Notes under the pieces: generated by a model
What the model saw: only the letters and a program-made list of their open reading frames with translations
What the model was told of the DNA's origin: nothing
Database searches by the model: none
Shown here: positions 57,187-64,000 of the stretch, piece by piece
Numbering within the stretch: position 1 is the first letter of the stretch
Layout of the letters: each line of letters begins with the position of its first letter
Made by a program: the position numbers and the translations under genes
NCBI RefSeq assembly: GCF_963676275.1
Contig: NZ_OY781091.1
Location: forward strand, 3,326,775 to 3,390,774
Direction: 5' to 3'
Length of the DNA: 64,000 nt
Source of the DNA: an uncultured Cohaesibacter sp.
Lineage (GTDB): Bacteria > Pseudomonadota > Alphaproteobacteria > Rhizobiales > Cohaesibacteraceae

Positions 57187-57875
57187 CAGATACCGATGAT
57201 CGGCTGCAACAGGCGGGTAATCACCCCCTTAAATTCAAGCGGGGCATCGGTGCAGACAAGACAGATGCAATCCTCTTCGGTGTCGGCAATCGGTTGATGA
57301 TGCCTGTCTTCCTCGGCATCCTGAATATCGCCAGCCCGATAGCGCCCGGTCTCATCGGAAAAAGACCCCTTGAGCACGAGTGTCAACTCGCTACCGTGAT
57401 GGCTGTGATCAGGGGTAACGAAGCCGGGAGAAAGCTTGAGCAGCCGTACCTTTTCGCCCTCGGACGAGGGAACCGGCAGAAGAAACTGCTTGATTCCCGG
57501 CCCTACGGTGCGCCAGCGCACGACTCCAAAATCGCCACCGATCATTTCGGACAATAGCCGCGGCATCGAAGAGCTCTCACCAGCAACGGGCCGCTCGGGA
57601 TATCCCTCCTTTGCCTCGTCTCGCCCGATTTGCTGCACGGGAAAGCTCTGGTCTTCTTCCACATCCAGAAGGATCTGCTCAAACAGACCATCAGACAGGT
57701 CCGACGGGGCAACATCGTCGATCATGGCGCCACCGATCACTTCTGCCTCTGCAACCCGTCGGGCACAATCGGGACAAATATCCAGATGGCAGGCCACCAC
57801 CATCGACTGCCCGGCAGAAAGGCTGCCAGCAGCATAGGCCATGATCATTTCGTCGCTCAAATGATGGTGAATCAT
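57186..57875 (-). CDS. chrR: ChrR-type zinc anti-sigma factor
   Basis: 229 residues. N-terminal ZAS domain with a histidine-rich start (MIHHHLSDE) and H30-x3-C34-x2-C37 in CHLDICPDC for zinc, which holds the sigma factor; C-terminal cupin domain (PDHSHHGSELTLVLKGSFSD) with a second metal site needed for the response to singlet oxygen in Rhodobacter. Start overlaps the sigma factor stop by four bases. Confidence 0.93.
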   Translation of the reverse strand: MIHHHLSDEMIMAYAAGSLSAGQSMVVACHLDICPDCARRVAEAEVIGGAMIDDVAPSDLSDGLFEQILLDVEEDQSFPVQQIGRDEAKEGYPERPVAGESSSMPRLLSEMIGGDFGVVRWRTVGPGIKQFLLPVPSSEGEKVRLLKLSPGFVTPDHSHHGSELTLVLKGSFSDETGRYRAGDIQDAEEDRHHQPIADTEEDCICLVCTDAPLEFKGVITRLLQPIIGI

Positions 57876-58426
57876 GCTTCCACCTCCGACAAAATATTTC
57901 TCAGACGCCCGAAAGCCAGCCGCATGCGCGACTTGACCGTCCCCAGCGGCAAGGACAGCTTCTGGGCAATTTCCGCATGGGTTGCTTCATCATAAAAGGC
58001 CAGACTGACAATCTCGGCCTGATTGGAAGGCAACAGCGCCAGCGCCTTGGACACCCGCTCTACCAGTTCATTGCGATGAACCTCTGTGGTCTGTTCCTCA
58101 TCGGAAACCAGCTGCGAGGCAAAAAAGCCTTCATCTTTGTAGACAAAGCTCTTCTCCGAACGAAGACGGTCAATGCGCTGGTTGCGCGCGATGGTAAAGA
58201 TCCATGTCGAGGCGGCAGCCTTTTCCGGCTGGTAGAGATGAGCCTTGCGCCAGATCTGGGTGAAGGTTTCCTGCACCAGTTCCTCGGCCATCTGCTGGCT
58301 GGTTCCAGCCTTGAGATAAAAGCTCTTCAGGCGCGGGGCGAAATGATCGAACAACTGCCGGAAGGCATTCCGATCATGACTTTTTCCCAACGCAACAAGC
58401 ATGGCACTGAGTTGGCCAGCGGTCAT
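57872..58426 (-). CDS. rpoE: Group IV (ECF) RNA polymerase sigma factor RpoE
   Basis: 184 residues from ATG 58426, which has GGAGG seven bases upstream; an ATG at 58540 lies above the promoter and is excluded by it. Sigma-2 region FDHFAPRLKSFYLKAG and AEELVQETFTQIWRKA, then sigma-4 LPSNQAEIVSLAFYDEATHAEIA (partial) and LGTVKSRMRLAFGRLR. Partner of ChrR; directs transcription of photo-oxidative defence genes. Autoregulated through the TGATCC promoter at 58506-58535. Confidence 0.94.
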   Translation of the reverse strand: MTAGQLSAMLVALGKSHDRNAFRQLFDHFAPRLKSFYLKAGTSQQMAEELVQETFTQIWRKAHLYQPEKAAASTWIFTIARNQRIDRLRSEKSFVYKDEGFFASQLVSDEEQTTEVHRNELVERVSKALALLPSNQAEIVSLAFYDEATHAEIAQKLSLPLGTVKSRMRLAFGRLRNILSEVEA

Positions 58427-58505
58427 ACACCCGCCTCCCTTTGAGCTTTTGCAGAGAGCTTGCACCATAGTCATCTTCATTTCCATCCCAAAATGCGTTC
58501 TGATG

Positions 58506-58535
58506 CTTTTACTGGATAAGTAGAAGGACGGATCA
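58506..58535 (-). promoter_or_regulatory. RpoE-dependent promoter of the rpoE-chrR operon
   Basis: On minus: TGATCC (-35, 58535-58530), 18-base spacer, TAAAAG (-10, 58511-58506), about 80 bases before the rpoE start. TGATC is the -35 element of RpoE/ChrR promoters in Rhodobacter. Matches the facing promoter at 58600. Confidence 0.75.
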
Positions 58536-58599
58536 CACAAAGTGCGAGCCTCGGGCCAAAAAAAGTTCGCTAAAATGGAAAATCAACAATTTGAACCAG

Positions 58600-58629
58600 T
58601 GATCCATCCCCCCTGACGAAACGAATAAG
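58600..58629 (+). promoter_or_regulatory. RpoE-dependent promoter of the lipid-modification operon
   Basis: TGATCC (58600-58605), 18-base spacer, AATAAG (58624-58629), about 22 bases before the FAD oxidoreductase start. Same -35 and spacing as the divergent rpoE promoter. Confidence 0.72.
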
Positions 58630-58651
58630 GTGTAAAATCGCGGAGTTCACC

Positions 58652-60037
58652 ATGCAAATTGCAATCATCGGATCAGGTATTTCGGGCCTTTCTGCCGCCT
58701 GGCTTTTATCCAGACACCACAGCGTTGATATTTACGAAAAGGACGACCGGCTTGGCGGTCATGCCAACACCCAGAGAGTGGAAAGCTCAACCGGCCCTGT
58801 CGATGTGGATACCGGCTTCATCGTCTATAACGAGAAGACCTACCCCAATCTGACCCGTCTTTTTGCCCATCTGGAGGTGGAAACCGCCCCGTCCGACATG
58901 TCCTTCTCGGCCTGCTTGCGCGAGCGCGATCAGGAATATAGCGGTCAGGGTCTGAAGGGACTTTTTGCCAAACCGTCCAACGCCATCAATCCGCGCTTTC
59001 TGAAAATGCTGTCCGATATCCGCCGCTTCTATGCCGAAGCGCCCCGCGACATTGAAACGGTGCAGGCCCGGCAACTGACGCTGGAAGACTATCTCAAAAC
59101 CAATGGCTATAGCGAAGCTTTCATCCATGATCATCTGGTGCCCATGGGTGCGGCCATCTGGTGCATACCCTCAGAGGAAATGATGAAATTTCCCTTTGAA
59201 GCCTTCATGCGCTTTTCCATCAATCACGGTTTGGTGCAGTTTCGCGATCGGCCGCAATGGCGCACCATTGCTGGTGGCTCGCAGAATTATGTGCGCAAGA
59301 TCGTGCAGCATATTTCCGGCGAGCTTCATCTCAATCAGTCCATCTCCGCCCTTGTCCGCCGCCCCGGTTCGGTCACTCTGCGCACGCGACAGGGCCTTGA
59401 GAAGCGCTATGATCATGTGGTGCTCGCCTGCCATGCAGATCAGGCCCTGCAGATTCTGTCAGCCACAGAAGGCGATATTGATCAGGCCGAACGCGACACG
59501 CTGGCCGCTATACCCTATCACAAGAATCTTGCCATCCTGCACAAGGACCCGGCTCTGATGCCGCGCCGTCGCGCCGCATGGGCCAGTTGGAACTATATTC
59601 AGGACAGCGGCATCAAGGCCTCAGGCGATGATGGCGATCCCCGGCTCTGTGTCACCTACTGGATGAACAAGCTTCAGCCTCTGACCTGTGAGGACGATCT
59701 GTTCGTGACCCTCAATCCCATCGACCAACCGGCAGAGGGCAGCATCTTGCGTTCCCAGCTCTATCACCATCCGGTCTTTAACATGCAGGCCATAGAAGCC
59801 CAGAAGCATCTGTGGAAACTGCAGGGCAACCGACGGACATGGTTCTGCGGTGCCTATTTCGGTTATGGCTTCCATGAAGACGGCATTCAGGCAGGGCTCG
59901 CCGTGGCCGAACAGCTGGGCGGCATCAAGCGCCCATGGGCATTGGAAGAGCCCTCAAGCCGCATTCACGTCACCCCCGCAAAGACAACCAGAGACCACGC
60001 AAATGACGCGCCCCGCAAACTGGCGGTGGCAAAATGA
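58652..60037 (+). CDS. FAD-dependent oxidoreductase (amine-oxidase fold; UfaD-like)
   Basis: 461 residues. FAD-binding GSGISGLSAAWLLS at the N-terminus, HSVDIYEKDDRLGGHANT, and the C-terminal WFCGAYFGYGFHEDGIQAG typical of this flavoprotein subgroup. It is conserved beside DUF1365 and CFA-like genes in ChrR regulons. In Rhodobacter a flavoprotein of this locus (UfaD) desaturates methylated fatty acids on the way to furan fatty acids; homology by position and type only. CGGAG precedes the ATG. Confidence 0.85.
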   Translation: MQIAIIGSGISGLSAAWLLSRHHSVDIYEKDDRLGGHANTQRVESSTGPVDVDTGFIVYNEKTYPNLTRLFAHLEVETAPSDMSFSACLRERDQEYSGQGLKGLFAKPSNAINPRFLKMLSDIRRFYAEAPRDIETVQARQLTLEDYLKTNGYSEAFIHDHLVPMGAAIWCIPSEEMMKFPFEAFMRFSINHGLVQFRDRPQWRTIAGGSQNYVRKIVQHISGELHLNQSISALVRRPGSVTLRTRQGLEKRYDHVVLACHADQALQILSATEGDIDQAERDTLAAIPYHKNLAILHKDPALMPRRRAAWASWNYIQDSGIKASGDDGDPRLCVTYWMNKLQPLTCEDDLFVTLNPIDQPAEGSILRSQLYHHPVFNMQAIEAQKHLWKLQGNRRTWFCGAYFGYGFHEDGIQAGLAVAEQLGGIKRPWALEEPSSRIHVTPAKTTRDHANDAPRKLAVAK

Positions 60038-60885
60038 CAAAGAATGCTCCGTCCAAATTTGCTCCCGCGCCCTGCCTCTATGAGGGCGTCGTCACCCATA
60101 TTCGCACTGGCGCGCTGGAGCATCGCCTCGCCTACAAGGTGACCTCGCTATTGCTGCCGCTTGATCAACTCAAGCAAATCGACCGGATATCGCCGCTTTT
60201 CTCGGTCAACCGCTTCAACCTGATCAGCTTTCATGAGGCGGATTATATCGAGCCACCATTCGACAGCCTGCAAGGCTATCTCGAACATCTGATCGAGCAA
60301 TCCGGCGAATTCCCGATGGATGGAGAGCGCCCCACCCGCTTCGTGGTACTGACTTGCCCGCGCCTTCTGGGGCGGACATTCAATCCGCTGACCATCTTCT
60401 TTTGTTGCGACAGGGAGAACCGTCTTAAGGCCATTCTCTATCAGGTCAGCAACACATTCGGGCAAAGACATCACTATATCTACCGACTTGCCAACGACGA
60501 GAGCAATTTGTCACAGGATGCGCGATTAAGGCATGAAGGAAAAAAGATTTTCTATGTATCGCCCTTTCTGGACATAGCTGGAGAATACAGCTTTTCCATC
60601 CGCCTTCCACATGAAAAGCTTTCCTACCAGATAGGGCTCAGCGGCGGTCAACCTTCCGCGCTCATGGCCTCCTTCGTGGCACAAAAAAAGCCTTTCAACA
60701 CTAGAAATCTGCTTTTGACTTTTGTTAGGCTAGTGCAGAGCGGATGGAAGATCCTCGCGGCCATACATCTCGAAGCCCTGAAACTATGGCGCAAGGGCGC
60801 TCCATTTTACAAGCGCCCCGCAGCGCCGTCCGAACCCGTTTCAGCTCTTCACCGCTCGAAATTTGGGAAAGGATTGCATCAATGA
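60034..60885 (+). CDS. DUF1365 family protein
   Basis: 283 residues. Recognised by LYEGVVTHIRTGALEHRLAYKV near the N-terminus (partial), PRLLGRTFNPLTIFFC and KIFYVSPFLDIAGEYSF. No known catalytic motif. DUF1365 genes almost always sit between an FAD oxidoreductase and a CFA-type methyltransferase; one candidate role is the oxygen-inserting step of furan fatty acid synthesis. Overlaps both neighbours (ATGA at each end). Confidence 0.88.
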   Translation: MTKNAPSKFAPAPCLYEGVVTHIRTGALEHRLAYKVTSLLLPLDQLKQIDRISPLFSVNRFNLISFHEADYIEPPFDSLQGYLEHLIEQSGEFPMDGERPTRFVVLTCPRLLGRTFNPLTIFFCCDRENRLKAILYQVSNTFGQRHHYIYRLANDESNLSQDARLRHEGKKIFYVSPFLDIAGEYSFSIRLPHEKLSYQIGLSGGQPSALMASFVAQKKPFNTRNLLLTFVRLVQSGWKILAAIHLEALKLWRKGAPFYKRPAAPSEPVSALHRSKFGKGLHQ

Positions 60886-62138
60886 GTTTGCAGAAGAATA
60901 TTTCGCATTCAGAATTTGATCGCTCTGGCTCCATGACAGAGTCTGCGCACCCCACGATGCAGGGACGCATCTGGCAGCATTTTCTCGGCCCCATTTTCTC
61001 CGGGCTGCATTATGGCCATGTGGAATTCATTCTCCCCTCCGGCGGCAAGCTTGCCTTTGGCTCTGGCAATGAAAAGGATCCCCGTGTACGGGTTCATATT
61101 CACCGCCACAGGACGCTCTGGAACATCCTGACCAAAGGCATGCTCGGGGTGGCAGAAAGCTTCATGTCCGCACATTGGAGCTGTGACAATCTGGCGAGAC
61201 TGTTCGATCTCTGCCTCAAGAACCGCACGATCTACGACAATCTCTATGCCCATGGAAAACTGGCCCGCTGGATCGCCCATCTCAAGCATCTGACCCGCGC
61301 CAACAGCATCAGGGGCAGTCGCAAGAATATCTCCTTCCATTATGATTTGGGCAATGAATTCTATCAGCTCTGGCTCGATCCGACGATGACCTATTCATCG
61401 GCTTACCGGACCGCAGACAATGAGACGCTGGAACATTCCCAGATCCGCAAGCTGGACCGCGTGCTGGAATTGAGCAACGCCCGCCAAGGCGAAACGATCC
61501 TTGAGATCGGCTGCGGCTGGGGTGCCTTTGCCGAGCGCGCCGCCCATATCGGCTGCAAGGTGGAAGGGCTGACCCTGTCGACCGAACAGCTGGATTTTTC
61601 GCAGAAGCGAGCCAAGGCCAAGGGCTTTGACGAACTCGCCCGCTTTCATCTGCGCGACTATCGCCATGAGGCCGGTCAATATGACGCCATTGCTTCCATC
61701 GAGATGATAGAAGCGGTGGGAGAAGAGCATTGGCCAACCTATTTCAGACATCTGCACGACAATCTCCGCCCCGGAGGGCGGGCAGCGCTTCAGGCCATCA
61801 CCATCGATGAAAATGGCTATGCCAGATATCGCAGCGGGGCGGATTTCATCCAGACTTTCATTTTCCCCGGTGGCATGCTGCCCACCGAGGATCATCTCGA
61901 CCATCACGCCAGAAAGGCCGGTCTTGTCCCCGTCTTCAAGGAAACTTTCGCGCCCGATTATGCCAAGACACTGGCGCGCTGGAGCAAGGCTTTTCTGGCC
62001 CAGTGGCCGCAGATTGCCAAGCTTGGCTATGATGAACGCTTCAAGCGCATGTGGCTGTTTTATCTGGCCTATTGTGAGGCAGGCTTTGCCAACCGGACCA
62101 TCAATGTGGGGCATTATTGCTACGAGCGCCCCACATAG
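60882..62138 (+). CDS. Cyclopropane-fatty-acyl-phospholipid synthase family methyltransferase
   Basis: 418 residues from ATG 60882, overlapping the DUF1365 stop; an upstream ATG at 60744 lies inside that gene. SAM motif ILEIGCGWGAFAERAA, SISFHYDLGNEFYQLWLD-type N-terminal loop (partial: FHYDLGNEFY), VEGLTLSTEQ and IEMIEAVGEEHW. Transfers methyl or methylene from SAM to membrane unsaturated acyl chains. In this operon it may be a UfaM-type C-methyltransferase and not a true CFA synthase. Confidence 0.92.
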   Translation: MSLQKNISHSEFDRSGSMTESAHPTMQGRIWQHFLGPIFSGLHYGHVEFILPSGGKLAFGSGNEKDPRVRVHIHRHRTLWNILTKGMLGVAESFMSAHWSCDNLARLFDLCLKNRTIYDNLYAHGKLARWIAHLKHLTRANSIRGSRKNISFHYDLGNEFYQLWLDPTMTYSSAYRTADNETLEHSQIRKLDRVLELSNARQGETILEIGCGWGAFAERAAHIGCKVEGLTLSTEQLDFSQKRAKAKGFDELARFHLRDYRHEAGQYDAIASIEMIEAVGEEHWPTYFRHLHDNLRPGGRAALQAITIDENGYARYRSGADFIQTFIFPGGMLPTEDHLDHHARKAGLVPVFKETFAPDYAKTLARWSKAFLAQWPQIAKLGYDERFKRMWLFYLAYCEAGFANRTINVGHYCYERPT

Positions 62139-62177
62139 CAGCCCCCCGCAGGCCAGACAGTTTACATTCATAACAAC

Positions 62178-62212
62178 AAAGGCATGGAGATCAGACCTCC
62201 ATGCCTTTTTGT
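62178..62212. terminator. Bidirectional terminator between CFA-like and NTF2-like genes
   Basis: Twelve-base perfect stem AAAGGCATGGAG / CTCCATGCCTTT (62178-62189 with 62197-62208), 7-base loop, then TTTG on plus; on minus GTTGTTATG follows. Serves the convergent operons. Confidence 0.88.
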
Positions 62213-62216
62213 TGGC

Positions 62217-62666
62217 TCAGATGCTCGCCTTTTGCCGGATTTTCCGGATCATCCAGCCGACAAGCGGTAGCCGGTCATAGAAATGGCGGCTGGCGTCCCA
62301 ATAATCGAAATGGGCGCAAATCTTGCCGGCCCCGTTGAATCTGATCTCGCTCACTCCGCGCACTTTCCAGTCGCCAATATAGGCAACCGTACAGGAAAAA
62401 TCCCACCGCATCAGGCAAAGGTCCGGATCATCGGACCATGCCAGATCAAGGATCTCGAAGCGGGGCTCTTTCACATCCTCGAACATCTTGTCGACAATGC
62501 GCTGGAAATTCTCCCGCCCTCGCACATCATTGAAGGGGTCGATGAAATGGATGTCATCGGCGATCAGGCCTTGCGCATCCTGCGTTGTTTCCGGGCTGAG
62601 CGTCTCGAAATATTGCGCATAAGCACGCGCCACACCAAGCCTTTTATCACTCGGAACAAACATCAC
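62217..62666 (-). CDS. NTF2-like (SnoaL-fold) protein
   Basis: 149 residues, single cone-shaped domain: VARAYAQYFETLSPET, DDIHFIDPFNDVRGRENFQRI, MRWDFSC and a C-terminal DYWDASRHFYDRLPLVGWMIR. SnoaL-like proteins bind or isomerise small hydrophobic ligands. It follows the SDR gene through an ATGA overlap; the same SDR/NTF2 pair is found in other ChrR regulons. Function unknown. Confidence 0.83.
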   Translation of the reverse strand: MMFVPSDKRLGVARAYAQYFETLSPETTQDAQGLIADDIHFIDPFNDVRGRENFQRIVDKMFEDVKEPRFEILDLAWSDDPDLCLMRWDFSCTVAYIGDWKVRGVSEIRFNGAGKICAHFDYWDASRHFYDRLPLVGWMIRKIRQKASI

Positions 62667-63418
62667 AGCATCCTTCTCATGAGGCGGAAATAGAGACCAT
62701 AGGGAAGACGGCGCAACAGCCTGAGCACAAGCACCAGACGCAAGGGAAAGGCTATTTCGAAAGCGCGCCCCTCAAGGCCCTTGGCGATGCGCTCTGCGGC
62801 ATCTTGCGGGGACAGAAGAAACGGCATGGCAAAGCTGTTCTTCTCCGTCATCGGGGTGTCGACAAAGCCGGGATTGATCAATTGCAGCCGGATTCCCGCC
62901 GCATCAAATTCGGGCCTGATCGTTTCGCAAAGGCTGGCAAGCGCGGCCTTGGTCGGGCCATAAAGGGCGGCCAGTGGCAAGCCGCAATAGGAGGTGAGCG
63001 AGGCTACGATGGCAATCGAGCTGCCGCCCTTTGCCTTCAATCCCGGATAGAGCGCTTCAAGAACCGACACGGCACCAAGATAATTGACCTGCATATGTGC
63101 TTGGGCGGCTTTAAGGCTTAGTTGCTCTATGCCGCCGGGTTGATAAATGGCGGCACAATAGATGGTCAGATCCGGTAAGCCACCATTGGCCTCAAACCAG
63201 CGCACGGCACCAGAGACATCTTCCGGCCTGCCGACATCAAGCGGCAGAGCCCTGATCGCGGCGCATTCCTGCGCCAGCCCTTCGAGCTTTTCGATGCTGC
63301 GGGCACTGACGAAAATCTCCGGGCAGGAACGGGCAAGCAGCCGCGCCAGCTCCGCACCGATGCCCGAACTGGCACCGATGATCCAGACCCTGTTCCATAA
63401 TCGCAAATGTTGGCTCAT
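62663..63418 (-). CDS. Short-chain dehydrogenase/reductase
   Basis: 251 residues from ATG 63418, with AAGGAG about ten bases upstream; ATG 63445 overlaps the proposed -10. Classical SDR: IIGASSGIGAELARLL, catalytic Ser/Tyr/Lys in IVASLTSYCGLPLAALYGPTKAA, and NPGFVDTPMTEKN. First gene of the SDR/NTF2 pair; possible RpoE promoter at 63442-63471. Substrate unknown. Confidence 0.88.
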   Translation of the reverse strand: MSQHLRLWNRVWIIGASSGIGAELARLLARSCPEIFVSARSIEKLEGLAQECAAIRALPLDVGRPEDVSGAVRWFEANGGLPDLTIYCAAIYQPGGIEQLSLKAAQAHMQVNYLGAVSVLEALYPGLKAKGGSSIAIVASLTSYCGLPLAALYGPTKAALASLCETIRPEFDAAGIRLQLINPGFVDTPMTEKNSFAMPFLLSPQDAAERIAKGLEGRAFEIAFPLRLVLVLRLLRRLPYGLYFRLMRRML

Positions 63419-63441
63419 CCCGTTGCTTTCTCCTTTGTTAA

Positions 63442-63471
63442 GCAATACGGAATGACGGGCGCCTCAGATCA
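63442..63471 (-). promoter_or_regulatory. Possible third RpoE-dependent promoter
   Basis: On minus: TGATCT (63471-63466), 18-base spacer, TATTGC (63447-63442), about 24 bases before the SDR start. Five of six -35 bases and the spacing match the two promoters at 58.5 kb. Confidence 0.5.
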
Positions 63472-63521
63472 CTTCCTCGCCTCGTGCAAAGCCTGTTTCT
63501 CCGCCGGTTGGTAAAGATCCC

Positions 63522-63944
63522 CTAGCCAACGAGAAGCTGTTTGAGCCGAAGCGCCTCAAATTCCACTTCCTTGACCCGATGCATGACGATATCGCGAATG
63601 GAAATGACCCCTTCCAGCACATCGCCATCCACCACCGGCATATGGCGGAAGCGTCCGTCGGTCATCCGCTTCATGACATCGCCCACCTTGTCGCCTTTCG
63701 AGCAGGTCTTGGGATTGGCGGTCATGAAATCCTTCACCGGACGGGACAGGGCCTCTTCTCCCAGATCGCCCGTAGCCCGAATGACATCGCGCTCGGAAAC
63801 CACGCCCACCAGGCCGGCATTGGGGTCTACCACAGGCATATTGCCGATTTTGCGAACATTGAGTTCCGCAATCACAGAAGCAAGGCTGGCATTGACGGTC
63901 ACCGAATATAAAACACCGTGCGCCTCTTCCAGAATATCCCCCAC
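63522..63944 (-). CDS. CBS-domain pair protein (5' end possibly beyond window)
   Basis: 140 residues if the GTG at 63944 is the start, but no ribosome site precedes it and the frame stays open to the right edge, so the true start may lie outside. Two CBS motifs: IAELNVRKIGNMPVVDPNAGLVGVVSERD and MKRMTDGRFRHMPVVDGDVLEGVISIRD (each quoted in part of its ~55 residues). CBS pairs bind adenosyl nucleotides and regulate partners; no partner is visible. Ends 103 bases before the SDR gene. Confidence 0.82.
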   Translation of the reverse strand: MGDILEEAHGVLYSVTVNASLASVIAELNVRKIGNMPVVDPNAGLVGVVSERDVIRATGDLGEEALSRPVKDFMTANPKTCSKGDKVGDVMKRMTDGRFRHMPVVDGDVLEGVISIRDIVMHRVKEVEFEALRLKQLLVG

Positions 63945-64000
63945 CGTCGTGTTGGAATAAGCCTTCTCGAAAGCGATATGCGCATCTTGCGACGCACTGC

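Overview
The window reads as ordinary chromosome of an alphaproteobacterium, most likely a Hyphomicrobiales (Rhizobiales) member close to marine Cohaesibacter-type bacteria. The evidence is the gene families: a zeta-type F1-ATPase inhibitor protein (DUF1476) beside purC, a small membrane protein between purS and purQ, a livHMGF operon with its extra small membrane gene, a ChrR-type anti-sigma factor and an alphaproteobacterial-style SOS half-site pair before recA. The genus is an inference. There is no prophage, IS element, CRISPR array or rRNA; one tRNA, Leu(UAA), is present.

Layout. 1-6.8 kb: edge-truncated TPR-sulfotransferase, LysR regulator, tRNA-Leu, gpt and a CinA-type molybdopterin-binding-domain gene on the minus strand, then sfsA, map and radC on plus and a CueR-like regulator on minus. 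7.3-12.8 kb: a complete branched-chain amino acid ABC transporter (livH, livM, livG, livF, a small membrane protein, then the binding protein). 13-17.6 kb: P1 peptidase, Lrp/AsnC regulator, rpe, purB and a small hydrolase. 17.7-24.5 kb: small membrane protein and zeta inhibitor (minus), purC, then purS-small membrane protein-purQ-purL, bolA and grxD. 24.7-33.3 kb: minus-strand housekeeping genes ttcA, rpsD, murI, a TrmJ-type methyltransferase, alaS and recA.

33.9-41.8 kb is a compact, overlapping nucleotide-sugar cluster: rfbF and rfbG make CDP-4-keto-6-deoxyglucose, followed by a 3,5-epimerase-like protein, a TylC3-type C-methyltransferase, a 4-ketoreductase-like SDR, a second related methyltransferase, a CmcI-type methyltransferase and a glycosyltransferase. 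Together they suggest a branched C-methyl deoxysugar for a surface glycan. 42.1-45.7 kb is modE-modA-modB-modC with a ModE-like operator just before modE.

45.8-54.8 kb is a catabolic island: fused TRAP permease and binding protein (minus), VOC protein (plus), PdxA2-type dehydrogenase (minus), four-carbon acid sugar kinase, DeoR regulator and class I aldolase (plus), and an SMP-30 lactonase-like gene (minus). The gene set fits uptake and breakdown of a four-carbon sugar acid of the threonate/erythronate type through DHAP. The two divergent promoter regions share an 11-of-13 operator-like motif.

55-63.5 kb is the most striking region: a group IV sigma factor with a ChrR zinc anti-sigma factor, an SDR and a photolyase in one overlapping operon, facing an operon of an FAD oxidoreductase, a DUF1365 protein and a CFA-synthase-like methyltransferase, then an SDR/NTF2-like pair. 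Both divergent promoters carry TGATCC with an 18-base spacer, and a third near-match precedes the SDR/NTF2 pair. This is a self-contained singlet-oxygen/photo-oxidative response locus and probably modifies membrane fatty acids (furan or cyclopropane type). A CBS-domain gene reaches the right edge.
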